Shown: positions 17,361 to 30,310, numbered from the stretch's first letter. The stretch: 64,000 nt of DNA from Paramecium pentaurelia (GCA_905183005.1 CAJJDO010000012.1:347719-411718); one strand, 5' to 3'. A program made the numbers and translations. Notes: generated by a model not told the origin, from the letters alone.

Positions 17361-17815
17361 TCATTTTTCTACTTTTCCAAGCCATAAAGCCAAAAGTGAC
17401 TTTCCTTTAACTGCAATAATCTTAAATCTGACCCCTGGAATATCACCGACTGCATGTCCCTTTCTTCCGAATCCAGCTACTGTGACTTCATCATTTTCAT
17501 TTAAAAAGTTTAAGCAACCATCTTTGGGAACGAAAGCTGAAATTTTTTTGCCATTCTTTTTTAATAATACTCTAACACACTTTCTGACAGCAGAGTTTGG
17601 TTATTTGGATTCACTAAATGGAGTTTATAAAATTAGATTTACACTCCGATTTTTTCAACAACTAAACCTTTAGCATGTGATGCACCCATAAATGGATTCT
17701 TATATCTTGATCCAATCATAGCTTTATTATATTCTTTATCAGCCCATCTATTAACTCTTCTGTGATCTTTGAGCTTTCTTCCTGCTCTCATACCTCTGGG
17801 TTTACCAACTCCCAT
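17361..17815 (-). CDS. RPS23: 40S ribosomal protein S23 (uS12)
   Basis: Decoding-centre protein of the small ribosomal subunit, 141 residues, the usual eukaryotic length. Starts MGVGKPRGMRAGRKLKDHRR and contains the universally conserved KQPNSAVRKCVRV loop (the Pro that is hydroxylated in other eukaryotes) and the VAGFGRKGHAVGDIPGVRFK block; ends LGKVEK-TGA. One 29-nt intron (17614-17642) splits the protein just before ESKQPNSA. Convergent with the SNF1-like kinase gene (162 bp between stops). Confidence 0.98.
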
Positions 17816-17905
17816 GATTAAAAGATTTTAAATAAATTATTTAAATTTTCAGAATATGATTAATACAATATAAAATTGCATTAGATAAATGTCAAAAATA
17901 CATCA

Positions 17906-18977
17906 TCATAATTATTTTCTTTCATTATATCCTGAATTTCTAACAACTGAATTTCTCCCACTGTTGTTACTTCCATAAGTGCTATATCCTCCAGGACCAA
18001 TAGTAGCTCCTTTAATGGTACTTGTTTCAAATTAGGTAGTGACTCCAGTACCTGATGGTCCAGTTCTTTTGATTTCACTCTCTTTAGTTACTGTAACTTT
18101 GCTCTTTTTTAATGCTTCTAATTATGTTTCAGCCATAGTAAGTTTTTCAGAAATATCAGAGTTGATTTCATTTTGTTATTTGAATTTCTTCTTCCATAAT
18201 TCTACTTCTCCTTAAAGAGAAATAATTTATTATTCAGATTATGAGTAACTCTCCAATTAAAGTTCTAATTCTCTTATTCTTTAGTCTAATGATTCAAGTT
18301 CATTATCTTTATCATTCATCAGTAATTTAAGTTTACGAATTTCTTAATCCTTGAATTGATTTTATTCTTGGGAACTTTTGAGATCATCTGTTAAACTGCC
18401 TTAAAAATTATAATAAATAATTACTAATTTTCTTTTTAAGTAGTCTAATTTCATCATCTGCTCCTTAATTTTTAGAATTAGACTCTTATAATTATTTATA
18501 TCTTAATTTCCATTAGTCTAATTCATCTTATAATGATTTATTAGATTATCTAAGACCTTATTCTTAAATTTTTAATTCTTTGTTTGTATTAATAAGTTCA
18601 TTAATCTAAAATATTATAGTACAAATACTTTAGAATCATCTTAAACATAAGAAATTTATGGAGCATTACCTCTTAATCTAAGATTTTCTTGTTGAAGATC
18701 AAACAGATAAACTTCCAATTACACTTAAAATTATATAATTAGAATACTGCATTTTGTTTTCCATCTTGAATCCATATCATCTAATGTAACAACTTATAAA
18801 GGTCTTTCTTAATGATGAACCTCAGCATTATTTGGTTAAGTAGATGCAATTCTAACAGATGGAGTGATTAGAAGAGGCTGTGATTATGTAATGCTTTAGG
18901 AAACAACAGGTGTAGTAGCAATTTATCTAGCAGAAAAAGGACTTCCAATTAATATATATGTTATACGCTATTCCCAT
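17906..18977 (-). CDS. Coiled-coil protein with head-rod-tail layout
   Basis: About 314 residues after removal of five introns (23-30 nt). A Ser/Thr/Pro/Gln-rich head (residues 1-75) is followed by a continuous heptad-rich rod of about 170 residues (for example NELINTNKELKIQ, EIRLLKKKISSL, RIRELELQLES) and a Gly/Ser/Asn-rich tail (GPGGYSTYGSNNSGR). This layout resembles intermediate-filament-like or other cytoskeletal filament proteins of ciliates, but there is no family signature that I recognise. The heptads are continuous only with the spliced model, which supports the intron calls. Confidence 0.8.
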
Positions 18978-19239
18978 ATTGGAAGATGAATATTGTTAGA
19001 TTAATGTTTATTTTTGCTAAGGACTACTTTATAGAGAGTAATAATACTTATATAGGAGCATTTCAGATTAACCAATGGATCCTTAAGTATTATATTGACC
19101 TAATCTAGGGGGTCTAATTTAATTTGATGATTAATGAAGTAGTGTTTGTATTTGAGAATGATTGTATCCTGCTTAGCTATGAAATAATTATGTTAGATTA
19201 ATACTCCATTATGAATAAATTGTTATTAAATAAATATTT

Positions 19240-20913
19240 ATGTTTAAAGTATATCCCTTAGGGTCTGGTTAAGAAGTTGGTCGTAGTTGTATAATTTTAA
19301 CAATTTATGATAAAACGATTATGTTGGATTGTGGTTTACACATGACACATTAAGACAATCGTAGATTTCCAGATTTTTCAGTATGAAAAAATTCATTTAT
19401 TTAGTTAATTGAGGAGAAATTGGGACGTAAATATGTTGATTTGGTTTTAATCACACATTTTCATCTTGATCATTGTGGTGCATTGCCATATTTCACAGAA
19501 TTATATGGTTTGATTAATATATATATATTTAGGTAATGGCTATAATGGACCTGTAGTAATGTCTATGCCAACCAAAGCATTGTTACCATATATGTTAGAA
19601 GATTATAGAAGAGTAATCTATTATTTATATCTGTATAGATTTGGACAATGCCAAAGGAGGATTAACAATTCTAATAGCAATCTTAATAGGATTTTAGTAT
19701 CAATCCATAAATTAAAACTGATCCATTATTAATTTATGATCATGAAAATATTAAATCATGTGTAAATAAAGTGTAAGTAATTGGTCTTTATGAAACCTAA
19801 CATTTTGATGGAGTTGAAGTGACTGCCTATTATGCTGGTCATCTATTGGGGGCTTGTATGTTTCATGTGAAATATAAAAATGTCTCAGTTGTATATACAG
19901 GAGATTACAATTCTATTGCTGATAGACATCTAGGTGGAGCCTACATTGATCAATTATAACCAGATTTAGTTATTTCAGAAAGCACTTATGCTACAATTAT
20001 CAGAGATAGCAAAAGAACAAGAGAAAGAAATTTTTTGATGCATGTCTAAGAAGTTCTTGATAGAGGAGGAAAAGTCTTAATTCCTGTATTTGCATTAGGG
20101 AGAGCCCAAGAATTGTCTGTGTTATTGGAATCTTATTGGTAAAGAACTAAATGCAAAGCAGGTCTATATTATGCTGCTGGTCTTATTGAAAAAGCAAATT
20201 AATATTATAAGATATTTACTGGATGGGAATCTGAAAAGATTTAATAGTCATTTTTAGATGATAATATATTCAATTTTAAATACATCTAACCATTTGATAG
20301 AAATCTAATTAAAAGTTCATTATCAATGGTATTATTGGCTACACCTGGTATGTTACATGGAGGTCTAAGTATGTAGGTTTTTAAAGAGTGGTGTGGATGT
20401 GCAAATAATAGTTTAGTAATTCCTGGATATTGTGTACCTGGAACATTAGGTAACAAATTACTTGCTGGAATCAAAAATGTTAGAATAGATAATAAAGATT
20501 ATGATATCAAAATGCAAATTAATAATATGTCATTTAGTGCTCATGCTGATAGTAGAGGAATCATTTAATTAGTGAATCATCTATAACCAAAAAGTATTGC
20601 TTTTGTTCATGGTGAATATCATAGAATGAAAACTCTTGGAACAGAAATTATTGATAAAATCTAAATTAGAGTTGATTGTCCTGCTAATTTTGAATTGTTA
20701 GAATATGAAAAAATATTATCAGTTGATCGACCTTTAACAATAAAAGGAGAATTCAATAAATGTATGAAAGGATATTTATTGGAATATAAAGGATAAATGA
20801 TTTTATTATCTGATGAAAAAGATATTATGAAAGAAGTTAATTAATTATTAGGAATAATGTAATCAGAATAAGGATATATGAGATAATATAAAATCACTGG
20901 TTATCTATTGTGA
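19240..20913 (+). CDS. INTS11: Integrator complex subunit 11 (metallo-beta-lactamase/beta-CASP RNA endonuclease)
   Basis: About 532 residues. The N-terminus VYPLGSGQEVGRSC and MLDCGLHM, then HFHLDHCGALPYF (zinc-binding HxHxDH), YAGHLLGA, YTGDYN, ESTYA and the C-terminal beta-CASP motif SFSAHADSRG followed by FVHGEYHRM, match INTS11 better than CPSF73 (GxGxEVGRSC start, MLDCG-MH). It is predicted to cleave snRNA and other nascent RNA 3' ends in the nucleus. All metal ligands appear present. Introns 19381-19404, 19508-19532 and 19613-19638. The paralogous CPSF73 is the alternative; the start block favours INTS11. Confidence 0.92.
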
Positions 20914-20935
20914 GTGTAATTAATTTATATATTAA

Positions 20936-22063
20936 TCAATCTCTATAAGTAACAATTGAGTAGGTTTATTATTATCTACTTTTAATCTTTGTTCTAACAT
21001 TTATTGAATGTTATCTTAATTTAGGTAATCTTAATACATCTCTTTTAATAGTCTATTAATCTATTAGACTCTAATAAGTTTGAGTAACTTATTATGTCTT
21101 ATTTCTATTAGATATAAGTTTGTCTTAATTATAATCCAAATTATTATATTATTATAAATAAGTTAATAAATTAATATCGTTTAATTTTATTATGTCTCTG
21201 AATCCTTTTGATTATTTATTTTAATTTAATATCTTAAATGTCTATTTAGATTCCTGTGATATTTATTTTTATATAGTATTCTGATATTCAGTAGTTTAAA
21301 AGCTCAAACTAACACCTGGTTATAATTTAATATCTTATTTTTATTATTCAATAAACTCAACTATTGTATCATCATTATCTGCTTATCTACGTTTCTATCG
21401 TATCTATTCCACAAATTTTGGTTTCGATATCACAGTATTATTATCAGTCTTTGGTACTTCAAATGGCAATGTAATTATTACATCTTTTCTAATTTAATTG
21501 TTAGATCTTGCAATAGGATCACAATTATAATCATAAGTATATTCTTTTGATCCTATTTGCATTATCAATCTATTAAATTATTCTTTCATTAATCGTTTCT
21601 CTTTAGATCGTTATCTTAATATTTATTCCTTATTTGATTTATCTATGTATTTTTATTCCATTATTCTTCTTTCATTTGGATATTCTTCAATATATTCAAT
21701 TGTTTTTTATCTAACCAGTTATGGTTCATAATCTTCCCATAATTATATTGGTTTCACAAATTAATCTTAAGGATACAATTCAATTTTAGATATTAACCTA
21801 AATGAGACAGCTGCTATGTCTTTAATATCATAAGCTCTAAATCTTTCCTTTTTAGAACTCTTGGGATCAAAATCCTCTTATTCAATATAATTTTGAAAAT
21901 AAGGATCAAAACATTACTAATGCATCATATTAAAGGCCATATTTATTGTATAAGAGGCACTTGATTATGATTCTAAATTTGCAAATATCTTATCCTCTAT
22001 TGTAATCATAATTTTGTTAATCAAAAAAGGTATGATGGTTTCAACTATCTTTATATATTCCAT
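20936..22063 (-). CDS. Conserved-looking hypothetical protein
   Basis: Single exon of 375 residues ending only 22 bp from the convergent INTS11 stop. Charged and Gln-rich; a central, better-ordered part (AAVSFRLISKIELYPQDQF, then GSKEYTYDYNCDPIA) suggests a folded or docking segment. No membrane segment or catalytic motif seen. The KEYTYDYN element recalls short motifs in axonemal and centrosomal proteins, but that is only an impression. Function unknown. Confidence 0.8.
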
Positions 22064-22182
22064 TAATATAATTGAATATGAAATATTATTGTGTGTATTA
22101 TCATAATTTAAGTTGTTTGTAAAGGACTAAAAAATCATTTATATAGAAACTTTTAATATAATAATTTGAGTTTTAATATATT

Positions 22183-23390
22183 ATGAATTAATATGAGGAT
22201 GACTTATTTTTGATTTTTGTGTAACGAGTTTACGAATTGCTATAATCCAAATAAGTAATCTAAGACTTAGTTGATAATGGATTTGATTAATGGGAATAGA
22301 CTAAAGAACTTACAGTTGATATACTATTAGAATTAGGAGTGCAAAAAGACAAAGCTGTTTAAATAATTTAAATCATAAATGAAATTTATAAGTAACCATT
22401 ATCTGCTAAATCTAATTCTAAACCCTTAACATTAGAATTAATGACCAAAGGTTTAAATAAAAAAAAAGATTATTCAAAAAGACCACCTCTTAAGAAATAA
22501 GATTAATTGTCTGATTGTTGTGTGCTTTCACTTAATGGTTTAGGATTAACATCATTAAATGATTGTATTTCCATGGCCAAAGGACTATAGGTACTCCATA
22601 TTTATGATAATAATTTGTAATAATTAGTATTATAGGATTTATAATTCTTGAGAATACTAAATGCTTAAAATAATTAATTAAAATCAGTTGAATTTGAATA
22701 ATTACCTAGTTTAGAGAAAGCATACTTTGATAAAAATTGTTTAACTACTGTACCAATATTGCCTAGTAGATTGAATACTCTCTCTCTTTCTAATTAAAAT
22801 ACAAAAGAATTTCAATTTCCAGATGAATCATTTGAATTAGCAGCTTTCTCTTTAATTAATTTAACTTGTGAAAATTCTAATGTTGAATTTATATTGACAT
22901 TAGGTTCTTTGCAAAATTTAGAATATTTAAATTTAAAAAATAATAAAATTAAAGAATTTGATGTATTTTATTTATATATTTAAAGGACATTGAAGATTCA
23001 ATATCCAATTTACCAAATATTAAAGAAATAGATTTGAGAGGAAATCCAATCACTTAAGTATATAAGTATAGAGATAGAATTGTTTTATTATGTAAAACAA
23101 TATGTAAATTTTAAATTATAAATATAATAGAAACTATTGATAGTAAAACAGTATTGGCAAATGAACGTTAATATCTTATTAATTTAGGAAAGTAAAAGAT
23201 TTTAAGAAGAAATTAAAGTTTGGAAGGAAAGAAATAAACAATTTAGAAACCATCGATAAGTGGTGTTAAATAGAAAATTTTATCTAATGAAGAATAAAGA
23301 TCACATTAATAATAAGGAATATCAAAAACTATTAATTCTGCTAATTATTTTAATGATAACACACCTATCATGCTTACTAAACATAAATGA
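22183..23390 (+). CDS. Leucine-rich repeat protein, SDS22/PPP1R42-like
   Basis: 394 residues, one 23-nt intron (22963-22985). N-terminal about 110 residues are helical and Gln-rich; then about seven short LRRs of the SDS22 type (for example LNGLGLTSLNDC, LRILNAQNNQLKSV, LEYLNLKNNKIKEF), closed by an LRR-cap-like segment (IDLRGNPIT ... YRDRIVLLCKTI). The tail is basic and Gln/Ser-rich. Proteins of this build bind PP1 or act in cilia and basal bodies. The LRR fold is clear; the partner is not. Confidence 0.85.
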
Positions 23391-23469
23391 AAAATAAATA
23401 TGTATTTTAAATTATTTCTTTTAATTCATCCATTTTTTAAATTAATTATTTATTAAGAATACATAAATT

Positions 23470-23736
23470 ATGCAGATTCATAATAAAATAGATATATTGC
23501 AACCCATTCCTTAAAAGAGAAAAATTATAGGAATTCCATCAAATTATTATAATAATACTGATCCCTTCAATTAAATTTTGAAAGCTACATCAGCACCAGC
23601 CACTCTAGAATAAATGGAAACCATCAAAAAAGTTAATAAATGTAAAGATTATTGTAAAAATCCTGTTTTCTTAATTGATTAATCAATTATAGAAAATTAG
23701 AAAACTCTTTAAGAATAACTTGATGAAATTGATTGA
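23470..23736 (+). CDS. Small hypothetical protein
   Basis: Single exon, 88 residues, starting 79 bp after the LRR gene stop on the same strand. Begins MQIHNKIDILQPIPQKRK; ends with a short Glu/Gln-rich helix. Contains three Cys but no recognisable domain. Called on an open TAA/TAG-containing frame with normal amino-acid composition and a good fit in the gap between neighbours. Confidence 0.55.
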
Positions 23737-23823
23737 TATTTGAATTTGTATTTTGAATATATATCCATATAATGATATAATTATAATTTTTTAATTTTTA
23801 GATTTTTCATTCATTCTTATCAT

Positions 23824-23840
23824 ATATATATATATATATG
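23824..23840. repeat. Short TA dinucleotide run
   Basis: About eight TA units in the 178-bp convergent intergenic stretch between the small protein gene and the phosphatase gene. Confidence 0.8.
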
Positions 23841-23914
23841 CAATCTTTAAGTTATTTTAATATTCAAAAAACATTTTTGTAACCAATAATTATATCAATC
23901 TTTAAATAAAGAAT

Positions 23915-25430
23915 TCAGAAAGAAGTTGTAAAATAATGAGGGTTGGCTTTCAATTCTTTTAAACCAATTCTTATATCCTCATATTTAGTCAATTTTATTA
24001 AGAATTGCATCAATTCAACTAAGGCTCTATCTTTTTCATCTCCAATCCAAGCTTTTATTTTAATACCATTATGTGGTTATAAAACAAAATTATATGGATT
24101 ATTATCTACAATAATAGTTTTTGATAAAGGTCTACCCAAAGTACTTAAATCTTTCAACATTACATTTCCTTATGAAAAAGTATGATGTCTATATAATCTA
24201 TGTTTTACTACATTCATAATATCAATTTTATCTATAATCCTTAAAATAATCAAATAATTAAATACTTATCTGCATATGATTGGATTCCTGCTGTAAATAT
24301 AACAATTTCAAAATGTTTACCCATTTATTCTAAAAATATCTCTGTGTATGGTCTAATTAATACTTCTTGAGTTTCTTCTATAAAATGAACTAATGTTTCA
24401 TCTAAATCCAATACTAATGTATAAACAGTTGAACTTTTAGGTAGCAAAAATAAAAATCTTTCAAGATTGACAATAATCACTTTAAGCTTTTATTAGTAAA
24501 ATTAAAATGCTGCATCAATTTATGAATCTCGATAAGCTTAAAGATGCTATTGAACTTATTTATCTTATGTATTCCTTCATATTTTTGAACATGTACTTTA
24601 GCAATTTATCTATATTTTATTCAATTAATAAATTCATTTTTTCAATTTGACTAGGAATTAGTGGATTCATACTTTGAAATTACTAAAACTGATGTAAATA
24701 TTATTAAACACCTTTAATCTATAATTTAAGAGAGGTGATTGTTTAAATAGTATTTGCTTAATGACTATAAATGAGTAATTTCTCCCATTTATTTATATCA
24801 ATCCCTGTTAGTATCCCTCTCTTAATCATTAAATAGAAAACTAAACCAATACATTCATTTATCATAAATCTTTTATACTATCTATAATAACCCTAATTAT
24901 TTTGATTTTTATACTCCAATAATTTCAATTGTCCCAGAAGAAATTTCAGAAATGTAAATATTTAAAGTACATACATCTATTTATTAAATAAGATTGATTA
25001 AATTGACCAATCTTATTTACATCTTTTGAAAACTAAAATAAAGTTTCAATCTTAATCTTTCATTTTATCGATCAATATGTAATCTTGCGTCATCATCTGA
25101 AAATTATTATGTATGTAATGTTTCTACTCTTTTTCTATAAGATCCGCAATTCCCTATTTCAGTAACTAGTTTATCTTTTATCTATTGCTTTTTCTATGAA
25201 TGAACAAAAAAACTATTGAATGAAGCAGGTTGTTGGTCATCAAAATGAAATGTGTTTGATATTGAAAGAGATTCCTTTTTCTTTAATCTTCTTCTATTTA
25301 GAATGTCTTGAGCTTATCCTAAGTCTTAATCCCTTTTATTCTTAATTTAGTTATTAAAGAAATTTAAACGATAAGGTGATTGATTATTAGTCTTTTTATC
25401 ATCAACCGATTTTAATTATTTTCGAAACAT
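23915..25430 (-). CDS. FCP1/SCP-type (NIF, HAD-family) protein phosphatase with long N-terminal extension
   Basis: 481 residues. The C-terminal 190 residues are a CTD-phosphatase-like HAD domain: YTLVLDLDETLVHF (DxDxT nucleophile), IVIFTAG, KDLSTLGRPLSKTIIVDNNP. These active-site residues are all in place. The first 290 residues are basic and Ser/Gln-rich, then helical (GIDINKWEKLLIYS and on) without a known domain. Introns 24893-24914, 24575-24596 and 24240-24265. Related to SCP1/Dullard; substrate (RNA polymerase II CTD, lipin or other) cannot be told from sequence. Confidence 0.9.
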
Positions 25431-26021
25431 AAATAATTATAAATATATTCTTATTAACTTCTATAATCCATTTCTTCTTCTCTTTCTTTTTATTCATAAA
25501 AGTACTTATAATAAGTAATTAATTGGTATTCTATAATAAGTAATTATATGTTTAATATTGGATATAGAAGTTACATATTTTCTAATATAGTTTAATCATT
25601 ATAATCATTTAAGTCCAACATCATATCTCTTATGATGAGATAAATATTTCTATTCAAAATAATTAGTCAAGAGACTTTTGATTGTTATTTAACAATTTTA
25701 TTCTTCATTCTATTTAAGATTTAGAATGAAGAATATCAAAATACTTAAGTTCATGATAAATAATTAAGAAGCATTCTTTAATCATTTTTACACTTTATTA
25801 ATTTAAGGTTGTTTGACAAATTTTGAAACTTAATCTAATTGTAATCATTATTTTATTATATTAATCAATGTGACACATTACTATTTAAATTAATATTGAT
25901 AGAGGATGATCATTTATAATATATCTTTATTCTTTTTGATTCTGACAGGGAGTTAACAGATTTATAATTATTCTAAACACTTTTTTTACTTTTTTTAAGT
26001 TATTTATTTGATATAATTAAT
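25431..26021. other. Divergent intergenic region with a hairpin
   Basis: 591 bp between divergent starts, among the longer gaps here. No coding frame seen. Contains the perfect inverted repeat listed at 25700-25734. Confidence 0.6.
25700..25734. repeat. Perfect 13-bp inverted repeat with 9-nt loop
   Basis: Arms attcttcattcta (25700-25712) and tagaatgaagaat (25722-25734). It could form a stable stem by the standards of this AT-rich DNA. It lies in the promoter region shared by two divergent genes. No function assigned. Confidence 0.85.
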
Positions 26022-28730
26022 ATGTTTTAATCAAGTCATGAATTATTAAACCAATATATTAAACAATCACTTCAAGGACAGGATATTAAAAACATTAAAT
26101 CAATCTTTTGTTTTTTAGAAAAAATAGATAATCTAATAATAAAAGAATCAATTAAAAATATTAGAAACCAAGAAGAATTTATTAGTTTAAAAGTGCTTTT
26201 TGATCATAAAATAATTTTAATTACTTTTTTGTTTATCAAGAACAACAATACTGAAGAAATATTTGAACTTATTCCTTATCTTAATACATTGAATCTCTAA
26301 TATAGTTAAACTATTGTTTCAATTTTAGATGGTTCATTAGGAATAATAATTGAAGAAGGTAGTTTTATTTCATTAAATTAAATGATTAATATTAATCAAA
26401 TGAATTATGAAAAAATTAAATAATTAGCTTATGATTTAGTAGAATAATTAGCTATTTTACATTAATAAAATATATGCTTATTCAATTTTACTTTAAATGA
26501 TGTTTATTTAAATTTAGAATCAAACAAGTTTTTAATTAAATTTTGTTCTGATTTATTAAGAGTTTAATCTGATTAATTCATATTTAATTATTAACAAAAT
26601 GTTTACATGGATCACAATTTTCCTATACCTGAATTAATATAATTAGATCATTAAGCAAAATAATATAAAATTTTAAATCCTTTTTTGATTGATACTTGGA
26701 ACTTAGGAGTTTTAATTCTAAATACTTTTATGAAAATAAATTAAGAAACATCTACTGATTTAAAATATTTATTAGAAAAATATTTCTTAAATGTTTGTGG
26801 AATTGATTACATTTTAATGGGTGGAATTTATTATAAAAATTAAAATGATTTATATTTTCTTCTATAAGAAACAAATAGATGTTCAATATTTTAATTCATA
26901 CAATTAATTAATTGTTCAAAATTATTAAAATTATGTGAAACTAATCTTGATGGTTCTGATGAATTTACTAATTTGGCTAACTGTTGTGAAACAATAAAGA
27001 AATAATATTTAAAAAGTAAAAAATTAAAAATAAAATCTATAAATAATCATATGATTAATTTAGAATTTATGGAAGATTTAAATTAAAATTAATTATCTAT
27101 TCATAATTAAATCCAATTAACTCTTGGATAATTATTAATTAATTCTTAAATCATAAGAATTATTCCTCAATTTTAGATATTTCATAATACAAATAAATTA
27201 ATTCTAGATTCAAACCTAACCAATGAAAAATTAATATAGATAATCATGACATTTTAAGATTTATAAATATATTCTATTGACACAGAATCTCTACTCTTAT
27301 TTCTTTAATATCAAAATATTAACTTTAAGAAAATTCTTAAGTTATAAAAATAATTCTAATTTGAAATACATAATTTCATATTTTATGATAATCCAAATAA
27401 CCAAAATTTATTGGATGAATTACTTAATCTATTCAATAATTTCAACTTAAATCGTCTCGAGATTAGATAAGATTAAATTATATTTAATTAGAATGAATAA
27501 TTTGCTTAAAATATTTTTAATAAAATAAATTTGAATCAAATCAGAGTTCTAATTTTGAGTAATACATATATAACTGATCTAACCTTACCAATTATATCAA
27601 CATTTTCTTCATTATCAAACCTTAACTTATCAAAATGTTAATGTTTAACTACTCAAGGACTTTGTGGATTTTTCAAATAGTCTTAATTTTGTAATCTTGT
27701 TACTTTAGATATAAGTAAAACTAAATCTAATGAAACAGTTTTTGATGCTGTATGGAAAAACAAATCTTTTATTGCTTTAACTAGTTTTAATATTAGTGAA
27801 TGTTCTTTCATTAATTTAACTTTGATAACATAAACAATTGCTTAAATTAATGCTAAATAGGAAAAAGTTTAAGAATTATATATGTCAGGTTGTGACTTAA
27901 ATAACTCTGTATTAACAGCTTTGTAATAAATAACATTCTTAAATTGTTTGGATATATCAAATAATCCTAAACTAAATTAATTTTATAGTTTAAAAAGAGA
28001 TAATAAATATAATTATTTAAATTTAGAATAATGTGAAATGAAATCATAAGATATTATCTTTGTCTTAAATTTAGAATGTTTAATAAAATCAAAATTATTA
28101 ATTTCAACTAGCTAAAATACATCCATTTACAATATATAAATCAAATAAAGATCAATCTCATTAACAAATCTTTAAGTCAAAAATATTTAAATAGATTCAG
28201 ATGTTTCAGAAATCAAATTTATCAACCTAATTATTGGTTAGAAAAGAGTATTTCTCTCATAAGAATTCAATAAATTAACTATATTATAATTACAAAATTG
28301 TTAAATTGATGACAAAGATGTTAACATATTAAGTTCAAATTTAAATTTAAATTAATTATAGTAATTAAACTTAAGTTAGAATAATTTAAGTGATAGTTCA
28401 TTAATTACAATATTATCTACATTTAAATAACTAATTAATTTAGGATTTGATAATTCTAAAATCACTGAATTATCAATATAATATATAATTGCTTCTAATT
28501 TAAAAATTCTAAGTATTAGATTTTGTCTAATGCTATAAGCAGATGATATATTGAGTTTACTTACTAATTTAGGCAATAAACTTGAATAAATAGATATAAG
28601 TTACAATTAAATCAATAATGCTTTAAAAAAGTATCTAGAAAATGAAAAATTTAATCTAATAATAATTTTTGATTAAAGTAATAGTGAACATGATAAAAAA
28701 GAATAAAATATTTAATCATTTAAAAATTGA
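26022..28730 (+). CDS. Pseudokinase-like domain fused to leucine-rich repeats
   Basis: Single exon of 902 residues. Residues about 70-330 follow the layout of a protein kinase (hinge-like SILDGSLGIIIEEGSF, ILHQQNICLFNFTLNDVYLN, FLIKFCSDLL, DTWNLGVLILNTF) but the catalytic HRD is replaced by an LFNF stretch and the DFG by FCS, and no VAIK lysine is apparent. Residues about 420-900 form irregular LRRs with Leu/Ile-Ser-Asn consensus (for example LINLGFDNSKITELS, IDISYNQINNALK). Probably a non-catalytic scaffold. The kinase relationship is inference from layout and the D-x-W-x-L-G motif. Confidence 0.72.
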
Positions 28731-29501
28731 GAATAAACTAACACTTAAAAATTGAAATTTATAAAATCTAATATATTTAAAATTAATTTTTTACATTGAA
28801 ATTTCTTCAGTAGAAGTACTAAAATCCTGTTTAAAGCAGTATCAAATTTAAGCTTATTTTATCTCATTTATTTTAATATAAGGATCAAATATGATTCTTT
28901 AGACTCATTTCAGATATCTTTTGTAATCACTCAGTCTTTTTATTTCTTTATTGGTATATATTAACTAAGATATATATGTCTATAATACTTATTTATAATT
29001 ATATTTCAATTAATATTTTAATAGAAGCTTGTCTCAACTAGTTTAAGTGCAATACACAATTAAATTTGAAATCAAAATAACTATTTTTAATCTATTCTCT
29101 ACAACAATATGCAAGAAATTGACCTAAAAAGTTTTTAATTATTCTTGTTGAGTTGTCTCATTTATTTATGATACATTATTAATTTTAATAAATAATTTAT
29201 TTACAAGATAATTTTGTTTTAAAAATAAAATTATCTTTCTTTATATCACAATAAGTTTGATTATTAAAATCAAGAGTCATAAATTTCATAATTAACTATA
29301 ATATAATATGAAATTCTCATATCATTCTATTTAAAATTGATATAATTTTATGTAAAACGGAAATCTATTATTATAAAATATTAAAAATGTAAGGATATAT
29401 TTTTAATATGGTAATTAGATACTCATATATCATATTTAGAGCCTATTTGTGATAAGATTAAGTGTTAAAGAAATTTAATAAATACAATTATAATTAAATT
29501 T
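28731..29501. other. Intergenic, AT-rich
   Basis: 771 bp between two + strand genes. Frames are short and broken by TGA on both strands; no RNA gene or repeat recognised. Confidence 0.55.
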
Positions 29502-30263
29502 ATGTCTTATTAATTTGGAGGAAGCTAACTTTAATCTTAAAGTGTACCAAATGCAAAATATAAAACTATGTTATGCAGACATTATTTAGGTATAAATTTG
29601 ATTATAAATAGCTACTAAATAATGTGCTATTGGAGCTAAATGTCAATTTGCTCATGGTACGTCAGAGCAAAGATAAATGAATGGTAATTTTTATAGTAAT
29701 TAAGATCAGATCCTTTACCTGCATCTGCTTTATCAGCTATGACTAGTGGAATTGAATAACCTATCAATAAACCTTTATCATCTGTATTTTAAAGTATAAA
29801 TTGAAGAATTTAAATTCAGTCCCTTGTAAATACCATGCTTAAAATTATTGTAAAAATGGATCAAATTGTTAATATATGCATGGTATTGAACTTAATCTAA
29901 ATTAGATCCTGATACTTCTTAATAATCAAATACAATGAATTTATAATAAATTTAAGTGATTAATTCGCCACTTCCTTAAACAAAATAAGAAGATCCAATA
30001 TAAATAGTATTTTAACATATTTTAATTGAAATGCAATAGATATTTCTATAAGATGTGAGTTATATATATATAATATATAGGAAATAATATAAAAATTAAA
30101 GATAGCCTTTGATTAAACAAAAATAGGAAATCTTATAAATGCTTCTGAGTGTATAAAAAGTATTATTCATGCTCCAGAAAGAACACATGAGGAAATACTT
30201 AAATATACAAATCTCTATAATTAGGCAATATAGTATTTTAATCAAATCTCATAAGTGAATTGA
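29502..30263 (+). CDS. CCCH zinc-finger protein with two fingers
   Basis: 213 residues, five introns of 22-26 nt (first 29590-29611). Finger 1 is C-x8-C-x5-C-x3-H (CRHYLATKQC ... CQFAH); finger 2 is C-x7-C-x5-C-x3-H (CKYHAQNYC ... CQYMH) about 50 residues later. An intron falls directly after the final His of finger 2. The C-terminal part is helical (EIIQKLKIAFDQTKIG and on). Likely an RNA-binding protein, but the wide finger spacing differs from the tandem TTP-type protein at 6852-7452. Confidence 0.87.
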
Positions 30264-30310
30264 ATAAAATAATAAAGAAATAATATAATTGTAAGTAAAT
30301 TACAAGATCA

